From positions 58,404,501-58,468,500 of the forward strand of contig NC_073637.1 in the NCBI RefSeq assembly GCF_029407905.1: DNA of 64,000 bases, read 5' to 3'. The notes under the pieces were generated by a model. The model ran no database searches. It worked only from the letters and a program-made list of their open reading frames with translations, and was not told where the DNA came from. The DNA is from Bubalus kerabau (lineage: Eukaryota; Chordata; Mammalia; Artiodactyla; Bovidae). Below, piece by piece: positions 46,486 to 57,610 of the stretch (the first letter of the stretch is position 1; each line of letters opens with the position of its first letter). The translations under genes and the position numbers were made by a program.

Positions 46486-46539
46486 ATAGAGACTTTTCTC
46501 TATGTCACAGGCAAATGTTTATGTAATATAGATTTGAAA

Positions 46540-46760
46540 ATATAGATTTTGGAGCCAGCCCGTCTTGTAATGGAGACCTAGCTCTATATTTAATTAGAGC
46601 TCTGTTGAAATAACCTTGGGCAAATTGCTTAACCACTCCAAGCCTCATTTCCCTTAGGTATAAAATTAAAATTATAATAACACCAATTTTATAAGGCTGT
46701 TACAAGAATTAAAACAATAATCATAATGGGTATGATATTATCAAATACCATTCTCATTTG
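46540..46760 (+). repeat. MIR SINE
   Basis: 'gattttggagccagcccgtc', 'aaccttgggcaaattgctta', 'ccactccaagcctcatttcc', 'aaggctgttacaagaattaa'. Confidence 0.8.
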
Positions 46761-46796
46761 TTGCAGCCTACCATACTGCAGACAGAGTGCCAAGGC

Positions 46797-47235
46797 TTTT
46801 TTTTTTCTGTAAATTGGGGTACAGTTGCTTTACAATGTTGTGTTAGTTGTGTTGTGTACAACGTTGTTGTGTACAACAAAATGGATCCGCTATATGTATA
46901 CATATATCCCCTCCTCTTGGACCTCCCGCCCAACCCCACCCTCTCGGTTATCACAGAGCACCGAGCTGATCTCCCTACACTACACAGTAGCTTCCCACTC
47001 ACTATCTATTTCACACGTGGCAGTACACATATGTCAATCCCAATCTCCCAATTCATTTCACCCCCCTGCGAACCCCACCCCTTGTCCACACATACATTCT
47101 CTACATCTGTGTATCTCTTCCTGCCCTGCAACTAGGTTGATCTATACCATTTTCCTAAATTCCACATATAGGTGTTAATATACGATATCTGTTTTTCTCT
47201 TTCTGACTTACTTCAGTCTGTATGACAGATTCATT
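46797..47235 (-). repeat. L1 3'UTR (artiodactyl type)
   Basis: Poly(T) at 46797-46807, then 'ggggtacagttgctttacaa', 'gtatacatatatcccctcct', 'ccatttt cctaaattccac'-type end and 'ctttctgacttacttcagtc'. Contains a local direct repeat ttgtgtacaac at about 46852 and 46868. Confidence 0.85.
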
Positions 47236-47389
47236 TCACCTGTAATTCTCATTCAGTCTTCCAAACAAATCTACAGAGTTAATGGCAATTAACTTTTTTT
47301 AAAATCTTAATCCATTAAGATTAAAAAAAAATAACAGCAAACTTAGACTCACAGATTATATTTAGTTTATCTAATATGCACAGTGTGTT

Positions 47390-47800
47390 CATGAGGATAG
47401 GCTATGCCAAGCTGCAGTAACAAATCAACCTTAAAATTTCAAGAGATGAACAGATAAAGGTTTACTTCTTACACATACAATGTATACTGTGAATCCAGTG
47501 GTTCTCCTGGCTACCTTCATTCTGACTGTTCTTCAGGGTTATAAGACTGTGTCTTGCATCTATGCCATCTTGAATATATGGCTTGCAGTTCACTGCAGCA
47601 GGAAAAGACTGACCTGCGGGAGGATGGTGGCTGCATGTGAGCCTTTAAGTACATCAATCAACTGACATACATCCTTCTAACAACAGCACATTGGCCAGAA
47701 CTACTCACGCAGTTTTACCTGACTTCAAGGAATCTGTAAAATGTGATGAGGGAACATAAGGCTATTTAGTGAATAATAAATGTTTCTGCTATACCTGGCT
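47390..47800 (-). repeat. Ancient LTR-type repeat
   Basis: 'gctgcagtaacaaatcaacc', 'gataaaggtttacttcttac', 'acattggccagaactactca' follow an old ERVL/MaLR-like repeat in reverse orientation. Old and diverged. Confidence 0.5.
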
Positions 47801-47841
47801 CGTAGGCCAGATTCAAAATGGTGATATGTTTGCCTTATATG

Positions 47842-48055
47842 GGGGCTTCCCTGGTAGCTCAGTGGTAAAGAATCTGCCTGCAATGCAGGAGCTTCAGGAG
47901 ACATGGGTTCGATCCCTGGGTCGGAAAGATCTCCTGGAGGAGGACATGGCAGCCCACTCCAGTGTTCTTGCCTGGAGAACCCCATGGACAGAGAAACCTG
48001 GCGGGCTACAGTCCATAGGGTCTCAAAGAGTCAGATACTACTGAAGCAACTTTGC
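47842..48055 (+). repeat. Bov-tA SINE
   Basis: gggcttccctggtagctcag to aagcaactttgcgc. TSD ccttatatg at 47833-47841 and 48103-48111 encloses the SINE plus its dinucleotide tail. Confidence 0.95.
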
Positions 48056-48060
48056 GCACG

Positions 48061-48102
<42 letters not shown>
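48056..48102. repeat. (CG)n(CA)n microsatellite grown from SINE tail
   Basis: cacgcgcgcgcgcacac... lies inside the SINE TSDs, so it expanded from the tail after or during insertion. Alternating purine-pyrimidine with CG can adopt Z-DNA. Confidence 0.92.
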
Positions 48103-48103
<1 letters not shown>

Positions 48104-48118
48104 CTTATATGCTCCAAA

Positions 48119-48289
48119 GCTAGGTTTGCTAGATAAAGTACAGGACACCCAGGTAACTCTGAATTCCAAATAAATTAATATTTTTAGTGTAGGTATACCC
48201 CATGCAATGTTTGGGACATTCTTGTAATAAAAAAATAGCCATTTTCTAATCTGAAATTTTGATTTTAATTTGCTAAATTTGGCAACCTT
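48119..48289. repeat. Palindromic MITE-like old repeat
   Basis: Left end ctaggtttgctagataaagt and the reverse of the right end (taaggttgccaaatttagca) are imperfect inverted repeats; 'caggacacccaggtaactct' is typical of a common old mammalian element. Family not assigned. Confidence 0.55.
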
Positions 48290-48347
48290 ACCCTAAGGCC
48301 ATAGGTTTCACACATGACTAAAACTTGGTGCTCATTTCAAGTAGACC

Positions 48348-48468
48348 TGTGGCGGATTCATTTTGATATTTGGCAAAACTAATACAATTATGTAAAGTTT
48401 AAAAATAAAATAAAATTTAAAAAAATAATAATAAAAAAATAAATTAATTAAAATTAAAAAAAAAAAAA
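48348..48468 (+). repeat. L1 3' tail, very short insertion
   Basis: Only the last ~60 bases of L1 (ggcggattcattttgatatt, 'ggcaaaactaatacaattat') and a long A-rich tail. Confidence 0.88.
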
Positions 48469-48539
48469 GAAGTACTTCTTCACCTAAAGTTATTTAAGAA
48501 GGTTTAGCTAATGAGGACACATCTGCAGGTTGAAATTTG

Positions 48540-48652
48540 TTAGTTGCTCAGCTGTGTCTGGGTCTTTGTGATCCCATGAACTAGCCTGCCAGGCTTCTCT
48601 GTCCATGGAATTCTCCAGGCAAGAATACTGGAGTGGGTAGCCATTCCCTTAG
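48540..48652 (-). repeat. Bov-tA SINE, 3' half
   Basis: Reverse copy of the BovB-like tail portion only (gttgctcagctgtgtctggg to ggtagccattcccttag). Confidence 0.85.
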
Positions 48653-49977
48653 CCACTTGCCTATTCACAACTTCAACTGCACCATATTAAGGTTTTAAAA
48701 AAAAAAGTTGAATTTTAAAACCTGGATCTACGTAAACTCCATAACCACCTAAGGATGTAGCTAACTTTCTGCAATTTCAGTTGCCTGAGTCTAACCTTTC
48801 CTTATTTATTAAAATTAAGAGGTTTGACTGGAAAATCTTGAGTGCCTTCTTCCTCTTAAAATCTAGAATCCTATAACTCTATCATGTTTCTTCTGTAGCA
48901 AGGTGTCAGGATATTAATGAAAACATATCACAAATAGTACTTCTCTCACAAATAACATGTTATCTCTCAAAGTTCATTCCTCAGGAGGCCATATTCTTAT
49001 TTTAATGATAGTGCTGTTGCTTAAATCATTTTTGGAGAACATAGCAACATATTGAGTATCCTCTCTGGTGGCAAATAACTTTTCCATGAAAGTGGATTTG
49101 ATTTTTGTAACCAGACCAAAAATTATTCAGAGCCAAGTCCAATGGATGGTAAAACTGAAAAATACATAGAAATTGTAAACAAAATGTGATATGAGTTTAT
49201 CAAATATATGAAACTGATTTATTTTTGAGCATCTTAAGCCAGAGGTTTAAAGCAGTTAGGAGAACCGATACTGAGCAACAGTTACATCCGTGGAATAAGT
49301 GCTTGGCCTCCAACTTTAAGGGGCTCACACTCAATGGGATGTGTAAGTTCTGCCAGTTGGTTACAAAAAGTCACTCTCTATCAAGAAGCTAGTGATTCAT
49401 GGCTCTTCATGATAAAGTATTGAAAATACAATCCACATGATTTATTACCCAAATGCTCTTTTATCCTGAGACATAGTTCCTTTTCGGTGAACTTTTCAAC
49501 TATGTTTAAGAAAAGAAATGCCAAGTCCTGATGGTTTTCCACCTCCCAGTAGAATACATACATACATATATACACATGAAACTTCCCTTCGCTTATTCAT
49601 CAAATGATTTAAAAGTACCAGGACCTATATTCTACCATGTAAAGATTCTATGACAATGGAATAAAACAGAAAAAGTGCTTCTTTCAAAAGGAAAATGTAA
49701 CATGTTATCACTGAAGATGATTTTACATAAAAGGCAAAGATTTGAAAATAAAACATATTTCTAGACAGAAACAAAACAGGGATAATCAAATAAATAAAAT
49801 CACACAAATTTGACCGTATCTCTAGGCCTAGTCCAATAGCACATGTTTTACTGATACAACTATGGACAAATAAAGGAGTAGAGCTGAAGGCCTTCTGCCT
49901 CCACATTTTTTATTTTCTCCCCACCTCCAATTTTCTCTTCTCTTTTCTTTCCTTTTTTGATTTTTATGGATTACACA
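48653..49977. other. Unassigned AT-rich DNA
   Basis: 1.3 kb without recognised genes or repeats. Confidence 0.5.
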
Positions 49978-50045
49978 TACATTTTTTTTTCTTTTTCCCT
50001 CAGCTTTATTGAGATATAATTGACAAATAACATTGTGTAAGTTCT
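49978..50045 (-). repeat. L1 3'-end fragment
   Basis: Poly(T) then 'cagctttattgagatataat', 'tgacaaataacattgtgtaa', a typical old L1 terminus. A short TG run follows at 50048-50070. Confidence 0.65.
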
Positions 50046-50109
50046 CTGTGTGTGCATATGTGTGTGTGAGAGAGTGAGAGATCACATAGTGTTTGTCTTT
50101 CTCTATTGT

Positions 50110-50421
50110 TGTTCGTTGTTGTTCAGTTGCTAAGTTGTGTCTTACTCTTTGCAACCCCATGGACTACAGCACACCAGACTTCCCTGTCCTACACCATCTC
50201 CTGGAGTTTGCTCAAACTCATGTCCATTGAATCAGTGATGCCATCCAACCATCTCATGCTCGGTTTCCCCCTTCTCCTCTTGCCCTCAGTCTTTCCCAGC
50301 ATCAGAGTCTCTTCCAATGAGTTAGTTCTTCCCATCAGGTGGCCAAAATATTGGAGCTTCAGCTTCCTCATCAGTCCTTCATTGGAAGGAACTGATGAGG
50401 AAGCTGAAGCTCCAATATTTT
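50110..50421 (-). repeat. BovB 3' end with foldback duplication
   Basis: Reverse BovB 3' end from about 50110 (tail side gttgttcgttgttgttcag) to 50388. The sequence then turns round and repeats its last part in the opposite direction to 50421. See the hairpin entry. Confidence 0.9.
50345..50421. repeat. Perfect 31-bp inverted repeat (hairpin)
   Basis: Arms 50345-50375 and 50391-50421 are exact reverse complements (31/31). The 15-base spacer adds a further ccttc/gaagg pairing, leaving a tip of about 4 bases. Both arms share cttcctcatc where other BovB copies have agcatca, so one arm was copied from the other. Confidence 0.97.
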
Positions 50422-50596
50422 ACACATACATTTTTGCATGGTGTGTATAAAAGCATATACACATATGTAAAAGAACATTAAAAACACAATTCATAGTCAC
50501 GCTCAAGCATGATTTGGAAATATTTATCTAAAAACATTCAAATTTTTACATAACCTGAACTAATAATTCTAATTTTAGAAATTTACCTCAATCAAA

Positions 50597-51170
50597 CTCT
50601 AGTGGGTTGAATGGTGTCCCCACAAAGTTCTGTGCGTGTTCTAGCCCAGCATTTGTTAATATTACTATATGAGGAAAAAGAGTGCTGGAAGTTACAATTT
50701 AGTTAACGATCTTGTGATGATAAAATCATTCTGGGTTGGCCCTAAATCCAATGACAAGTGTACTTGTAAGACTAAGGCAGAGGGAGATTACAGAGACAGA
50801 TGAGGAAGAGGAAGTGTGAACGCAGAGGCAGATATTGAAAGGATCCAGCCACAAGTCAAGCAGCGCCAACAATAATGCAACGAACATTATCTCCCTTAAA
50901 AGCCTAGCATGTGGGAATTCCCTGATGGTCCAGTGGTTAGGACCCTGTGCTCTCACTGCCCAGAGCCAGGGTATGACTCCCGGTTGGTAAACTAGGATCC
51001 CACAAGCCACAGGCATGGCTTGGAAAAAAATAAAGAAGCCTGGGATCAGTGTGGCTCTGCCAGATATCTGATTTTTAACCCCTAGAACTATAAGAGAATA
51101 ATTTCTGTTGTTTATACTGACCAAGTTTGTGGTAATTTGTTATAGCAAACTCTGACGACTAATACAGAAA
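50597..51170 (+). repeat. MLT1-type MaLR LTR, split by CHR SINE
   Basis: 'gttgaatggtgtccccacaa', 'ggccctaaatccaatgacaa', 'gaacgcagaggcagatattg', then after the SINE 'gagaataatttctgttgttt' and 'gtggtaatttgttatagcaa'. Solo LTR of an ancient ERVL-MaLR. Confidence 0.85.
50917..51033 (+). repeat. CHR-type SINE inside MLT1-like LTR
   Basis: gaattccctgatggtccagt, 'tatgactcccggttggtaaa', A-tail after catggcttgg. Confidence 0.88.
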
Positions 51171-51257
51171 CTACCATAAAATCAATAAATATGATAAACA
51201 TAGTTTAATATATAATAGCAAGGTGAAAACAGCATCTTATAATATACCATGTCTATA

Positions 51258-53281
51258 GTAGAGGGCAAGAATCTCTTAGAAGAAATGGAGTAGCCATCAT
51301 AGTCAACAAAAGAGTCCAAAATGCAGTACTTGGATGCAATCTCTAAAATGACAGAATGATCTTTGTTCATTTCCAAGGCAAACCATTCAGTATCACAGTA
51401 ATCCAAGTCTGTGCCCCGACCAGTAATACTGAAGAAGCTGAAGTTGAATGGTTCTATGAAGACCTACAAGACCTTCTAAATCTAAGACCCAAAAAAAGAT
51501 ATCCTCTTCATTATAGAGGACTGGAATGCAAAAGTAGGAAATCAAGAGCTACCTGGAGTAACAGGCAAATTTGGCCTTGGAGTACAGAATGAAGCAGGGC
51601 AAAGGCTAACAGAGTTTTGCCAAGAGAATGCATTGGTCATAGCAAACACCCTCTTCCAACAACACAAGAGGAGACTCTACACATGGACATCACAAGACGG
51701 TCAATATCAAATTCAGACTGATTCTATTCTTTGTAGCCAAAGATGGAGAAGCTCTATACAGTCAGCAAAAACAAGACCATGAGCTGACTGTGGCTCAGAT
51801 CATGAACTCTTTATTGCCAAATTCACACTTAAAATGAAGAAAGTAGGGAAAACCAGTAGACCATATAGGTATGATCTAAATCAAATCCCTTATGATTATA
51901 CAGTAGACGTGACAAATAGATTCAAGGGATTAGATCTGATAGACAAGAGTGCCTGAAGAACTATGGATGGAGGTTCATGACATTGTACAGGAGGCAGTGA
52001 TCAAAAGCATCCCCAAGAAAAGAAATGCAAAAAGGAAAAATGGTTGTCTGAGGAGGCCTTACAAATAGCTGAGAAAAGAAGAGACACAACGGGCAAAGGA
52101 GAAAAGGAAAGATACACCCATTTGAATGCAGAGTTCCAAGAAATAGCAAGGAGAGATAAGAAAGACTTCCTCAGTGATCAATGCAAAGAAATAGAGGAAA
52201 CAATAGAATGGAAAAGACTAGAGATCTCTTTAAGAAAATTAGAGATACCAAGGGAACATTTCATGCAAAGATGGGTACAATAAAGGACAGAAATGGTAGC
52301 CACCTAACAGAAGCAGAAGATATTAAGAAAAGGTGGCAAGAATACACAGAAGAACTGTACAAAAAAGATTTTCATGACCCAGATAACCACAATGATGTGA
52401 TCACTCACCTAGAGCCAGACATCCTGGAATGTGAAGTCAAGTGGGCCTTAGGAAGCATCACTACGAACAAAACTAGGGGAGGTGATGGAATTCCAGTTGA
52501 GCCTTTTCAAATCCTAAAAGATGATGCTGTGAAAGTGCTGCATTCAACATAACAACAAATCTGGAAAACTCAGCAGTGGCCACAGGACTGGAAAAGGTCA
52601 GTTTTCATTCCAATCCCAAAGAAAAGCAATACCAAAGAATGTTCAAACTACCGCACAATTGCACTCACATCACACGCTAGCAAAGTAATGCTCAAAATTC
52701 TCCAAGCCAGGCTTCAACAGTACGTGAATCATGAACTTCCAGATAATCAAGCTGGATTTTAAAAAGGCAGAGGAACCAGAGATCAAATTACCAACATCTG
52801 CTGGATCATCGAAAAAGCAAGAGAGTTTCAGAAAAACATCTAATTCTGCTTTATTGACTATGCCAAAGCCTTTGACTGTGTGGATCACAACAAACTGTGG
52901 AAAATTCTGAAAGAGATAGGAATACCAGACCACCTGACCTGCCTCCTGAGAAATCTGTATGCAGGTCAAAAGGCAACAGTTAAAACTGGACATGGAACAG
53001 CAGACTGTTTCCAAATCAGGAACGGAGTACGTCAAGGCTGTATATTGTCACCCTGCTTATTTAACTTATATGCAGAGTATCTTGCAAAATGCTGGGCTGG
53101 ATGAAGCACAAGCTGGAATCAACTTTGTCGGGAGAAAGATCAATAACCTCAGATATGCAGGTGATACCACCCTTATGGCAGAAAGCAAAAGAACTAAAGA
53201 GCCTCTTGATGAAAGCAAAAGAGAAGAGTGAAAAAGTTGGCTTAAAACTCAACATTCAGAAAACGAAGATCATGGCATCTG
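51258..53281 (+). mobile_element. BovB LINE, decayed, 3' end missing
   Basis: Forward BovB from within the endonuclease-coding part ('gggcaagaatctcttagaag') to just after the RT YADD region, where it stops at catggcatctg and L1 sequence follows directly. The last ~650 bases of BovB are absent. Confidence 0.93.
51356..53243 (+). pseudogene. BovB ORF2 remnant (endonuclease and RT)
   Basis: Fragmented frame. The endonuclease-like part includes VIQVCAPTSNTEEAEVEWFY (51410), the post-endonuclease linker HLNAEFQEIARRDKKDFLSD (52117), RT fingers (52590-52690), motif A region IDYAKAFDCVDHN (about 52852), motif B NGVRQGCILSPCLFNLYAEY (about 53022), and motif C altered to LRYAGDTTLMAES (about 53149), so the YADD box reads YAGD. 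Several stops and frameshifts. Clearly inactive. Confidence 0.9.
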
Positions 53282-54375
53282 GGACAAAGGACTTGACATT
53301 TCTCCAAAGAGGATATACAAATGACCAAAAAAAAAAACCAAAAGATTCTCAACACCACTCGTCCTTAGAGAAATGCAAATCAAAATCACAATGGGTTATC
53401 ACCTCACACCCATTAGAATGCTATGCTATGCTAAGTCACTTCAGTTGTGTCTGACTCTGTGTGACCCCAGAGACGGCAGCACACCAGGCTCCCCCATCCC
53501 TGGGATTCTCCAGGCAAGAACACTGGAGTGGGTTGCCATTTCCTTCTCCAATGCATGAAAGTGAAAAGAGAAAGTGAAGTTGCTCAGTCGTGTCTAACTC
53601 CTAGCAACCCCATGGACTGCAGCCTACCAGGCTCCTCCATCCATGGGATTTTCCAGGCAAGTGTACTGGAGTGGGGTGCCATTGCCTTCTCCGCCCATTA
53701 GAATATCTCCTATCAAAAACCAGAAAATAGTAATTGTTAGCAAGGACTTGAAGAAATTGGAATCTTTGTGTACTGTTGGTGGGAATATAAAATGGTTCAA
53801 CTGCCATGGAAAACAATATGATAGTTCCTCAAGAAATTAAAAATAGAATGATGCAGCAATCTCACTTCTGGGTTTATATCTAAAAGGACTGAAAGCAGGA
53901 TCTCAAAGATATTTGCACAGCCATGTTCATAGCATTATTCACCACAGCCAAGAGATGAAAGCACGGAATATGTCAACGACAGATAAGTGTAAAACCAAAA
54001 TTTGGTACATTCATACAATGTAATAGTATTTAGGCTTAAAAAGGAAGGGAAGGAAGGAGTATTTGCCATATACTGTAACATCTATGAAACTTGAGGACAT
54101 TATGGTAAATGAAATTAACTAGTCACAAAAAGACAAATATATGGTTCCATTCATGTAAGTTGCCTACAGTGGTCAAATTCATAGAAACAGAAAGTAGGAT
54201 GGTGGGTGCCAAAGGCTGGGGAAAGGGGAAGTGGGAGATGTTGTCTAATGGTTATAGAGTTTTGGTTTTGCCAGATAAAGAGTTCGGAGATCTGTCATAC
54301 AATGATGTGAATATATTGAACACATCTGAATTGTATACTTAGACATAGTCAAGATGCTTAACAAAACATCAAAAT
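53282..54375 (+). repeat. L1 3' region, split by Bov-A2
   Basis: 'gacatttctccaaagaggat' (53299), 'gagaaatgcaaatcaaaatc' (53370), after the SINE 'ggtgggaatataaaatggtt' (53779), 'acattcatacaatgtaatag' (54007) and a 3'UTR 'ttggttttgccagataaag'. Non-coding. Confidence 0.8.
53420..53693 (-). repeat. Bov-A2 dimeric SINE inside L1
   Basis: Reverse copy with both monomers. TSD cccattagaat at 53409-53419 and 53694-53704. Tail shows (ctatg)n instead of (gct)n. Confidence 0.96.
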
Positions 54376-54518
54376 ATATATTTTAAATATTTTCAGTTTA
54401 TTGTACATATAAATAAGCTATTGGTGAGCAATTTTATCGAGTGACTAAGAATGCAGACTCCAAAGTCAGACTGCCTGGCCTCAAATCTCAACTTTGCCAC
54501 CTACTAGTGATGTGATCT

Positions 54519-54794
54519 GGGAGAAGGCAATGGCACCCCACTCCAGTACCCTTGCCTGGAAAATCCCATGGACAGAGGAGCCTGGTAGGCTGCAGTCCAT
54601 GGGGTCGCTAAGAGTCGGACACGACTGAGCGACTTCACTTTCACTTTTCCCTTTCATGCATTGGAGAAGGAAATGGCAACCCACTCCAGTGTTCTTGCCT
54701 GGAGAATCCCAGGGACGGCGGGGCTTGGTGGGCTGCCATCTATGGGGTCGCACAGAGTCGGACACGACTGAAGCGACTTAGCAGCAGCAGCAGC
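54519..54794 (+). repeat. Bov-A2 dimeric SINE in MIR
   Basis: ggagaaggcaatggcacccc to (agc)n. TSD agtgatgtgatct (54506-54518) and agtgatatgatct (54795-54807). Very close to consensus wording, hence young. Confidence 0.96.
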
Positions 54795-54877
54795 AGTGAT
54801 ATGATCTTGGGCAAGTCATTTAATAACTCTGCTCCTCAGATTTCTCTGTAAATAGAGTTTAATTACAATAGTACCAC

Positions 54878-55097
54878 TCTATTTTTGTTGTTGCTTAGTT
54901 GCTAACCATGTTCGACTCTTTCATGACCCCATGGACTGAAGCCCGCCAGGCTTTTCAGTCCATGGGATTATCCTGGCAAGAGTACTGGAGTGGGTTGCCA
55001 TTTCCTTCTCCAGGGAATCTTCGTGACCCAGGGGTTGAACCCACATCTCCTGCATTAGCAGGCAAATTCTTTACCACTGAGTCACCAGGGAAGACCC
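54878..55097 (-). repeat. Bov-tA SINE in MIR
   Basis: Reverse copy. TSD agtaccac at 54870-54877 and 55098-55105. Confidence 0.94.
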
Positions 55098-55467
55098 AGT
55101 ACCACCTTACAGAATTGTTTTTTGAATTAGATGAACTAATATTCATAAAACAAGGTCTAGAACACTGTGTTAAATAAATGTGGTGACCTATCAGTCTCAC
55201 TCCTGATGTATTTCTACATAGAAATATTAACAGAGTTTATTTCTAAGGGGATGGCCTACTAGAGATTTTAATCTATTTTTCTCAGCTTATATGCATTTTA
55301 AAATCTTTTTATTACACGTGTATCAGTTCCATAATAAAAGCAATAGAAGAGTTTTTATGAATACAAAATAAGTCAGATGGTCCATCTAGTTTGGAAGTTT
55401 GTCTCTCTTGGTAATACTTAGGAAATAATTTCTGAGCCAACATGGATTATTTATTATATTTCAAAAA

Positions 55468-55678
55468 AGTAAAAACAAGTGTGAGTTGCTCAGTCGCATC
55501 TGACTCTTTGAGACCACATAGCCCGCCAGGCTCCTCTGTCCATGGGATACCCCAGCCAAGAATACTGGAGTGGGTCGCCATTCCCTTCTCCACGGGATCG
55601 TCCCAACCCAGGGAGCGAAGCCAGGTGTCCTGCATTGCAGGCAGATTCTTTACTATCTGAGCCACCAGGGAAACCTGA
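55468..55678 (-). repeat. Bov-tA SINE
   Basis: Reverse copy. TSD tatttcaaaaa at 55457-55467 and 55679-55689. Confidence 0.94.
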
Positions 55679-55964
55679 TATTTCAAAAATCTTTCTAGTA
55701 TTTTTAGCACTATTATTGAAAGAAAAAAAGAGAAAGATACTATTATATGTGAGTGAGAATAACAAAGTCTACAATAACAGCCTGTAACTGTTGTTATAAA
55801 AATTATGGTCTATAACCCCCTAAACTTTTTTAGTTATTAACTATGAGTGTAATTTCCTCACTGTTTGTAGGCTGGGTGACAATAACAAATTAAATGCAAG
55901 ACTGCAGAGATATTCCATAAGGATGCCTTCCTGACCCATTATTTTTGCAACACTGGGAAAAGCC

Positions 55965-56246
55965 ATGGTAGATTTGGTGTTGATCCTGCTTTTCCCCTGG
56001 ACAGAGTCAGCCCTGGCCTGCTCTATCTCTCATTACTGTGATGACGGCCCTATCCAGATGCTAAATACTCAAGAGACACTCCAATATAGTATTAAACACT
56101 CTGAACACTTCACCCCCAAAGAATGTAGCATTCCAAGAGAAAACAGGCCTCCTTCTGACACCAGTAAAACTATGAAGGTGTGTGATAAATCAGGAATCAA
56201 AATGAGAGGCCTCAAATTCTTAAATGTGCTCTGCCCCTTACAGTGA
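55965..56246 (+). other. Candidate 93-codon ORF, function unknown
   Basis: Not a gene I recognise. The ATG is in a good context (gccatgg). The first ~19 residues, MVDLVLILLFPWTESALAC, look like a signal peptide; the rest is polar with five further Cys or so and no known domain. It lies in repeat-poor DNA. Nothing in the flanks (no promoter, no clear splice sites, no aataaa close by) supports expression, and chance is the default explanation. Confidence 0.15.
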
Positions 56247-56522
56247 GTCCCTGCCCTTCTCTTTCCAAAACAGAAACAGTCATATATTTTAAATAATGAT
56301 ACTAAAGCTTGCAAATACACATCAATAGAAACAACTGTAAAATACATTCAACTATAAAGTGTTCCAATCACCTACTATGCAGTTAAGAAGGCTGTTCTAG
56401 ATGGGAATCAGAATAAATAGAGATGTTCACTAACAAACTGTGTGAAATATCTTAAGCCCCTTGAGGTGATTTATTTTGAGAGGATATGCAGGAATGTTTT
56501 GTCTTAACCATTTGCCTTAATG

Positions 56523-56598
56523 GTTTCTTCCATTTTCTTTTCTCTGTTTCCTTTCTTTTCCTCCCTCCCTCTCTTCTTTTCTTCCTCCCTTCTTTCAC
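56523..56598. repeat. Pyrimidine-rich tract
   Basis: tttctt/ccctcc-type low complexity, 75 bases almost without purines. Confidence 0.85.
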
Positions 56599-56982
56599 AT
56601 AAAAGTTTTTAATTCTTAGTGTACCATTTACTTGAAACATCAACTTTCTAAAGAAATACAAAATTTTTAAAATCTAAAATAATGACTTTTACCTATATCA
56701 AAGAAAACAAAACAATGGCTTGTTTTTCAAACAAATAGATTTGGTTATAAGCTAGAATTATTTTTCCATTAAAAAATAAACCTATTTCAATCAGAAATAT
56801 ATAAAACATTGTTTCTAAAATGACCAGTGCTTAGTTTTCTAACAAAAATGCAAAATAATCTGCCTCAGAACAATGGAAATATATAAATTATGACTACTAG
56901 TATTAACTACAATTTACTAAACATTAGATTTACTTATTTTGCTAAAGCAATATATAATTCCTAGTATTTTTGTTCATCTTAT

Positions 56983-57095
56983 TTTTTACTGAGATAATGT
57001 GAAGTAAAGAAGTGTATGCCTCAATGAATTTTTACATCCATGATCCACCAGCCAGATCAAGATAGAGAACACTTAAAAGATTATGTTTCCCTTCA
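56983..57095 (-). repeat. Probable old L1 3' fragment
   Basis: 'ttttttactgagataatgtg', 'aatttttacatccatgatcc', 'accagccagatcaagataga' resemble an old L1 terminus in reverse. Confidence 0.4.
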
Positions 57096-57600
57096 ATTTT
57101 GGGTGTATAAATCTCTCCCTGAAGATGTAGACTAAAATGTAGATACGTAGGCCACATTCCCAGAGATTCAATAATAATAATCTGGGATAGGGTCCCTAAG
57201 ACTACATCTTAAATAAACTCCTCTACTTGGAGAATCTTTGCCCTTGAAGGAAGCCTAACTTGACTTATGACTCTAAAAGTTCCACTACTCTCAACTTCAA
57301 AGATAATTTTTTGGGAAATTGAAGTTGTTTTTTTTTTACTGAGGAAGAACATAGATAGGACATTTGGTATCCTTGTGTAATTTTTAGTGTTATTTTCTCT
57401 TTTTTTGAGGCAGTCTCCCAAATGAAGTTTCTATCAATCCACGACAAAATGAATAATTTTAGTCCCTAGTGAATATATCCTAGTAATATATCCTTTCTGT
57501 AGAAAATTTTCAAAAAATAGGAAAACTTAAATCAAGACCACTAAACAATTGTTTATATAGTTGTTTATCTTTTTCAGGGCTTTTCTATGTACAGTTTTTT
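57096..57600. other. Unassigned DNA
   Basis: No gene or repeat recognised. Confidence 0.45.
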
Positions 57601-57610
57601 TTAACAAGAA

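Larger units (their letters stand above)
54440..55185 (+). repeat. MIR SINE split by two younger SINEs
   Basis: 'gactccaaagtcagactgcc' (54466), 'ttgccacctactagtgatgt', 'cttgggcaagtcatttaata' (54806), 'ttacagaattgttttttgaa' (55107) and a 'taaataaatgtggtga' end are one MIR in order. Confidence 0.82.
55690..56980. other. Unassigned DNA
   Basis: 1.3 kb with no recognised repeat except the pyrimidine tract at 56523. Contains the candidate small ORF at 55965-56246. Confidence 0.45.
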
